Source: Trametes villosa (taxonomy: Eukaryota > Basidiomycota > Agaricomycetes > Polyporales > Polyporaceae). From it: a stretch of DNA of 64,000 nt. The translations under genes were made by a program, and so were the position numbers. This document shows, one piece after another, positions 57,483 through 64,000 of the stretch; the first letter of the stretch is position 1, and the number at the start of each line of letters is the position of its first letter. The stretch is from positions 1,116,001 through 1,180,000 of the forward strand of contig PUDQ02000003.1 in assembly GCA_002964805.2 (NCBI GenBank), written 5' to 3'. Under the pieces are notes generated by a model. The model ran no database searches and was not told the DNA's origin. It was given only the letters and a program-made list of their open reading frames with translations.

Positions 57483-57507
57483 CGCCGCTTTCAAATGTAA
57501 TGTACAG
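57483..57507 (-). repeat. Right terminal inverted repeat of the transposon
   Basis: 25 bp, perfect inverted match to 52131-52155. Followed by TA (57508-57509). Confidence 0.95.
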
Positions 57508-57759
57508 TAGAAGCAGCCGCACTGGCTGGAACGTTGACCTGACGCCTCGACGGACTCAACAGGAGGAGCAGAGGTAAGTTGCCGGGCCAACTTCCCGCAA
57601 TATAAAGCTACGCGATAACCGATATATTCATCTAGAATGCTAGTACAAAAAATATACAACGCCCAGGATATTTCGAGGGACGCGACTATAACCACGAACA
57701 CGCCATTTACGAGGAAGCCATAAGCCGGACCACTAGACGTTCGCTCAAGAAACCAGCCT

Positions 57760-59335
<1,576 letters not shown>

Positions 59336-60589
59336 CCGCGCACAGATGTTGCGCTCTTCTCGCGTCGTAAAACTTACTCCCATTTGAGCGACTTCCCGGA
59401 GGCACCCACAACATTGGTGTGTGGTCGACCGCGGGTCCGTGTGCGGCGGAGAAGGCAGTCCGACGCCCCCGAAAGCCCCCGGCCAGACCTGTCGTCCCAC
59501 GTGCACTGCTCTTCCTTATACGTGACCGTGCGAGGCAAAGAGACCTGTAGTCGGAGTCAGTATACCGCCATATATGCTGGCAAACCGACGATCAACGTTC
59601 TCACCGCCGACGGCTCCCCATCGCCTCCGCTGTGAATGCGAGTCGCACTCGTGCTATGTATAGGGCCGTGTGTCCCCCCGAACGGGCGCGTCGTTCACGG
59701 CGGCGGGAGCGCACGACTCGGAAGCCTGATGAGGAGAGACGATTGGCAGATGGTTGGCCGCGGTTGTCGGCTGGCGCGGTGGTGGGACGGCGCGCTTGTT
59801 GTTCGTCAGTAATGCTGCCGACGCCACCATGTCCACGCATTTTACGCTGCCTGTGAATGCGGCGTCTTATGAGTGTTCGGCCTTGCGCATAGAACGTGCT
59901 GGATTAAACAGACCTGCGCCCTGTCAGCGACCTAGTGAAACTCGCCATCAATAGCTAGGACGAACGGCATGGGACTGAGCAGGATACGGCCTCAGGCTGC
60001 CAGTGAACAGAAAGCTTACCAGAAAAGAGGCGCATAGAGCTTGAGTCACCGTGAACATCCGTGTCGTTCGGCCTGGCCGTGTGCGCCAGGCATAAATGAT
60101 ACGCTCTCACCGACGCAAAAGCGTGGAACTGAACCGTTAGTTCAAAATTTCACGACGCAGCAGCCATCCTGAGACGGGTTCCCGCACATCCTCGACAGCT
60201 GCATTGGCCTGCGGTAAAAATGGCTGTGGACTGAACTTGCCTCGACCTTACGTTTTACCACCGCCAGTACCCCGATGGGAGTATGAGGCGGGCCGCGGTG
60301 GAGCGCACCAGGAAGAGGGAGGTGATCTGGGAGCGTATGAGCAATACTTAGCGCTGGAACCTTCGTGAAAGACGGGGGAACGTAGGTGACGTACCTCAAC
60401 ACTGACTCGGGACCCGGAGCTGGGATTGGGGAACGACGAGCCTAGGGAACGCTTGGGCTTCACGCTGTCACGAACCTCATTCGCTGCGAAACCTCCATAA
60501 ATTGCACTACCAGTCATCACCAAACGCGAAACACGACGCCGAACACAGGACAGAGAGACTTCGGGGGCCTTGCTGCACTCCGTCCCGGG
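59336..60589. other. Intergenic, LiP3 upstream region / 3' flank of protease gene
   Basis: The first part (to about 59480) is duplicated promoter sequence shared with LiP2. Nothing recognisable in the rest. Confidence 0.5.
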
Positions 60590-62476
60590 CTAGTTGGTGT
60601 CAGCGTCGGTGTACTGAGTTCTCGCTAGGCCGACCCTGGAGTTGGCGATATCGTAGACAGCGTAGAACCGCTCGAGGAACGACATGCCGTTGATGAAGTC
60701 GAGGCCTTCGCCCGGGCTACTCTTCAGGTCCGCGACGATGAGGTAGATGCCGTCCGTCGTCCCGCCGATCTCCTCGTTGAGCTGTTAGGTAGGGTGCGTC
60801 AGTCAGCGCTGTTTAGTGGCAAGAGCATAACACAGAGTCGACGCATACCGCTCTCGGCCAGATCTGGGCGTTCGGGGTCAACGCATAATCGGTCTACGCA
60901 GTTGGACGGTCAAGGTCAGCCCGTGGTATCGTGCGCGAGCTCGGAAACGCACGTCTCCGATCTTGAAGACCAGGTTCTTGAGGTTCCCGTACTGCTCCGG
61001 CGTGATGCGCAAGAGCCCGGTATCGTCGTCAGGAACACCTCCGGTTTGGTTCTGGTACTCCTTGAATGCATCTTTGAGGTGGCGAGATCGTCAGCAGGCT
61101 ATGGTTCTATTAGGGGGAGAAACGTACCAGTGCACAACAGGATGAGTGTAGTGCCAGTGTCGAGGATGCCCGAGGTGGTCCTCAGAAGGGTGGTCTCGCT
61201 ACCATAGGTTATCGACTGGTCGTAACCGACGAACATGTTGGCAGGCGACTTGGTCGTGAGCGGCCTAAATGTCATCAACGTTAAAGAACAATCCTGATGC
61301 TGACGTTCGACTTATTCGCTTACACATATTTGAGGGGCCCGTCGAATTTGGTACGGTCGACGCCACCAAATGTCAACTCTCCGTTCATCTGATCCTCATC
61401 CAGAGTGGGTTGGAAAGATATGCCAACGTCGTAATTGTCAAGGGCACCCATGTCCCACGCCGTGTCGGTCACGGTCGGAATGCTCTTGTCCGGATCCGTA
61501 AAAAGCGATCCTGGACACACCGAATGTCAGCGTAAGTACTCGAATGATCATTTGCGCTTAGACCCAGCTTACCGACGGTCAGAGCTTGAGGTCCGATGCT
61601 GTGGGGTGTGAGTATTCACGCGCTAGCACAAATGCTAAGCCTTACCCAAGGATGCCATCGACTCCGTCGAACCCCGAAGACGTTTGCGCAACGCCTATAG
61701 ACTGGTTATAGAGGGTAAGGCCCTTGGCGAGAGTGACCGTGTCGAGGACTTCGACACCTGAAATCGATCATCGGTTCATGTTCTGCTCACGAAGGGACAG
61801 GCTGCCACACTCACCCGAGAACGTCCCGCTACCGTAGGTTACAGACTTTAAAAAGAGACGAATTAGGCTCACGATGGGCGCGATGAGTACGAGGTGCTTA
61901 CCACGAGATCTCCAGTAAATTGCGTAGTAGAAGAAGGCATGAATTTCTTCCCCGCGCCTACCCAGGTGTTGGAGCTACCGGTGTCCACCAAGAGATTGTC
62001 TATCTCCGAAGAACGATTAACGACCGGAACGATTATCTGGGCAATGGAATGATATACTCACACGAAGTGGGGGGATCGCCGATGAGGACCTACGCTAAGA
62101 TGAGATTCTGACCGGCGTATTCTTAGGGCTCACTCACCTCAGTGACATAGCTGACGGCTTGAGATGTAGCGACGACATCGAAGGCCTGCCCGGTAGCGAA
62201 GTTGCCCGCCATCGGGCTGACCGAGTCGCCCGACTGAGAGCGCAGCCGGGTCGCCTTCGCGCGCGCCTGGTCGAACTTGACCACATTCGCGGACCCTGTG
62301 CTGTTGAACCGCTTGGCGAGCGGCAGGGCGAGCCGCGAGGTCGGGCTGAGGCGATTCGGCGAGATCCCTGCATCCGAGAGTGACTGGAGTGGCGAGGAGG
62401 AGAGAGGAGGGAGGGGGGAGGATGTAGCTGAAAGAGTGAGTGTGAGTAAAAGAGTGACTAGGCTGTGTGTGAACAT
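60590..62476 (-). CDS. Secreted pepsin-like aspartic protease (polyporopepsin type, family A1)
   Basis: Starts MFTHSLVTLLLTLTLSAT (62476), a signal peptide, then a propeptide of about 80 residues rich in Ser/Leu/Arg. The first catalytic motif is LLVDTGSSNTWVGAG and the second SGILDTGTTLILL, the two Asp of the A1 active site. The flap region YGSGTFSG and the segment GVDGILG, which fits the family, are also present. The end is YDIANSRVGLARTQYTDADTN with stop at 60590. About nine introns. The order of motifs and the C-terminus match the secreted polyporopepsins of wood-decay fungi, which act in acid extracellular proteolysis. Confidence 0.9.
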
Positions 62477-63384
62477 CGTGGCCGAGGCGGGGTAGGGGGA
62501 TAGAGGGAGAAGGGAGGGGAAGGGGCCGAGTGCAACTCGTCAATGTCAACGAACTTATATACCCTGTCGGTGATTGTGACGGATTTTCTTCTTCGGATCG
62601 ACATGAGTTGAGGCTTTCACTGCCTGACATGTAGGCCTACGCCTGCGCAACGCCATCCTGTCCGCTGGCAGTGCACCACGCGATTACATCCGCTCTAGGA
62701 ATCACCGAACATGAGTTTGGAGAATCGAGTATACATGGCGGGCACGCGAGAAGAGATATGACTGAACGACTCCAAGTTCACATGCGCCTACCAGATGTGG
62801 CGACCTCGGACAATGCCGAGCAAGTCTCCAACCAATGAGCAAGACGTACTGTACGATCGAACAACACAACGCCACAATGCCACCCGGAGCCGCTGACGCG
62901 CTCCCGACGACCAAAGCAGTTGAGTTCACACTAAAATATTGGTGGTAGTGCGTTACTCGCGACGGGTACTGGGAAGTGTCTCGAGCGGGACGTGCGATGC
63001 ATTTTAGATATACTAACTACGGAGACTACAATGCAAGTAACATCAAAGCGTTCATCATCATCTCAGAGGTGCATGTCATGGGGCCAGGGCGAAACGAGAC
63101 ACAAAAACGGGGAGAGAGCTAGCTCGGGAAGTTCGGGTGGTACGTGAAACAGGTGGGATTACGCCAAGCGGCGGCGAGACAGGCTGCAGAGTAGTACGCA
63201 CGCGGGCGGGGGAATAAACGGTGCGCTAGTGATCATGAATTGTCCATCTCGGGCGAGAAAGGCTATGTAGAGTCCGGCTAGTACAGAACGCACACATGGG
63301 AAGGGGGATGGGAATGGGACGGCGAGAGCATACAGTGCAGCCTGTCTATGATATGCTGTGGGGGTGGGGCGTGACGATAGTCCA
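62477..63384. other. Intergenic, 0.9 kb
   Basis: Upstream of the aspartic protease and 3' flank of the glucan synthase gene. No gene is recognised. Confidence 0.5.
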
Positions 63385-64000
63385 TCAGATACTCTGACAT
63401 ATGCTGCAGTTGATGTGCAGCGATTGGCGGAAGATTAGGGCTGCAGGGCGCGAGGTCAGTGCATGTCAGGTAGGGCGGGAGGGGGGGAGACATACGGATG
63501 ATGAGCAGCGCTGCGAAGACGCCGAGCGACAGGATGAAGACGATGCCATACTTGATGACGATCCACCTGCGCTGCCGCTTCTGCTTGATAGAGTACAGCG
63601 GCGCGCGGATCTGTTTCGACGGGCGCAGCCAGACTGCCCACCAACGCCCGTCAGTACTAGTGTGCGAGATATCATCGATAAAGTCACTTACACAGCATCA
63701 TCGAGTGGAAGCGGTCGATGTAGGGTATCAGGATCGGCGGGGTGAGGATGAAGAGCAGGATGTGGCCGATGAGGAAGTCGGAGCTCCAGAGCGAGAGCTC
63801 GATGATCTTCACGATGAACTCGCGCGCCGGCTGCGACATCGCCGACGACCCGAGCCCGCGCCCGTACCACTTCCCCGTCCACCACGCCCGGTTCGTCTCG
63901 TCGTGCTTGAACTCGCGCGAGAGGAAGACGGAGATGAGGACCTTGTGGATCGCGCGCTGGATGAAGATGATCGCGATCAGCCCGAGCACCGCGTGCGCGA
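63385..64000 (-). CDS. fks1: 1,3-beta-glucan synthase, C-terminal end (partial)
   Basis: The last exons of a GT48 (FKS-type) plasma-membrane glucan synthase, which makes cell-wall 1,3-beta-glucan from UDP-glucose. The visible part has WWTGKWYGRGLG, SQPAREFIVKIIE, two hydrophobic membrane segments (HILLFILTPPILIPYI and IVFILSLGVFAALLII) and the WLRPSKQIRAPLYS..KQKRQRRW basic segment, all characteristic of the FKS C-terminus. Introns end exons at 63692 and near 63505; the last exon reads PLIFRQSLHINCSICQSI and stops at 63385-63387. The gene continues beyond 64000. Confidence 0.9.

Larger units (their letters stand above)
52131..57507 (-). mobile_element. Complete TA-flanked DNA transposon with Ulp1-transposase gene (5,377 bp)
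   Basis: Both ends carry the same 25-bp sequence in inverted orientation with no mismatch, starting CTGTACATTACATTTG and ending GCGGCG. They are bordered by TA on each side (52129-52130 and 57508-57509), the target duplication typical of the Tc1/mariner/pogo superfamily. Inside is one long minus-strand gene with no stop or frameshift after splicing. Subterminal TGTCACA and CGCCGCTTT motifs recur near the ends. Perfect repeats and an open gene suggest recent movement. The right end lies 252 bp from the stop codon of LiP3. Confidence 0.9.

Overview
The window is nuclear DNA of a white-rot basidiomycete, most likely a member of the Polyporales. The genes are split by many GT-AG introns of about 50-70 nt and coding sequence is GC-rich. 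The gene content is diagnostic: three lignin peroxidases, a short manganese peroxidase, a polyporopepsin-like aspartic protease, FunK1 fungal-type kinases, a SPIN90/Ldb17 protein and the C-terminus of a 1,3-beta-glucan synthase. The species cannot be read from the sequence.

Left part (1-18.9 kb): an amplified cassette made of a secreted NucA/NucB-type nuclease-like gene plus a FunK1 kinase. One copy runs on the + strand (1-3.8 kb, nuclease cut by the window edge). Two run on the - strand: 9.3-12.7 kb, where the nuclease has decayed to a short relic, and 12.8-18.8 kb, which is complete. Between them lie a CaMKI-type kinase and an intron-containing tRNA-Arg(CCG).

Centre (19-50 kb): two nearly identical lignin peroxidase genes head to head (21.6-23.0 and 26.2-27.6 kb), then an alpha/beta hydrolase, a MYND-finger protein, a 739-aa orphan, purine nucleoside phosphorylase, the manganese peroxidase, the Ldb17 homologue, a small cysteine-rich secreted protein and a fourth FunK1 kinase whose DFG-equivalent Asp is replaced by Gly.

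Right part (52-64 kb): a complete 5,377-bp DNA transposon flanked by TA, with perfect 25-bp terminal inverted repeats. Its single gene, read through four predicted introns, encodes 1,497 aa in which a Ulp1/SENP-like cysteine protease is fused to a pogo/DDE_1-type DDD transposase. It sits 252 bp past the stop of a third lignin peroxidase. An aspartic protease and the 3' end of the glucan synthase gene follow.

Functionally the window combines extracellular lignin attack (LiP oxidising substrates at a surface Trp, MnP making Mn3+), extracellular proteolysis and possibly nucleic-acid degradation, signalling kinases, and evidence of recent duplication and transposition. Gene models come from reading splice sites by eye. 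Those stated to have an exact residue count were checked by summing exon lengths to a multiple of three.
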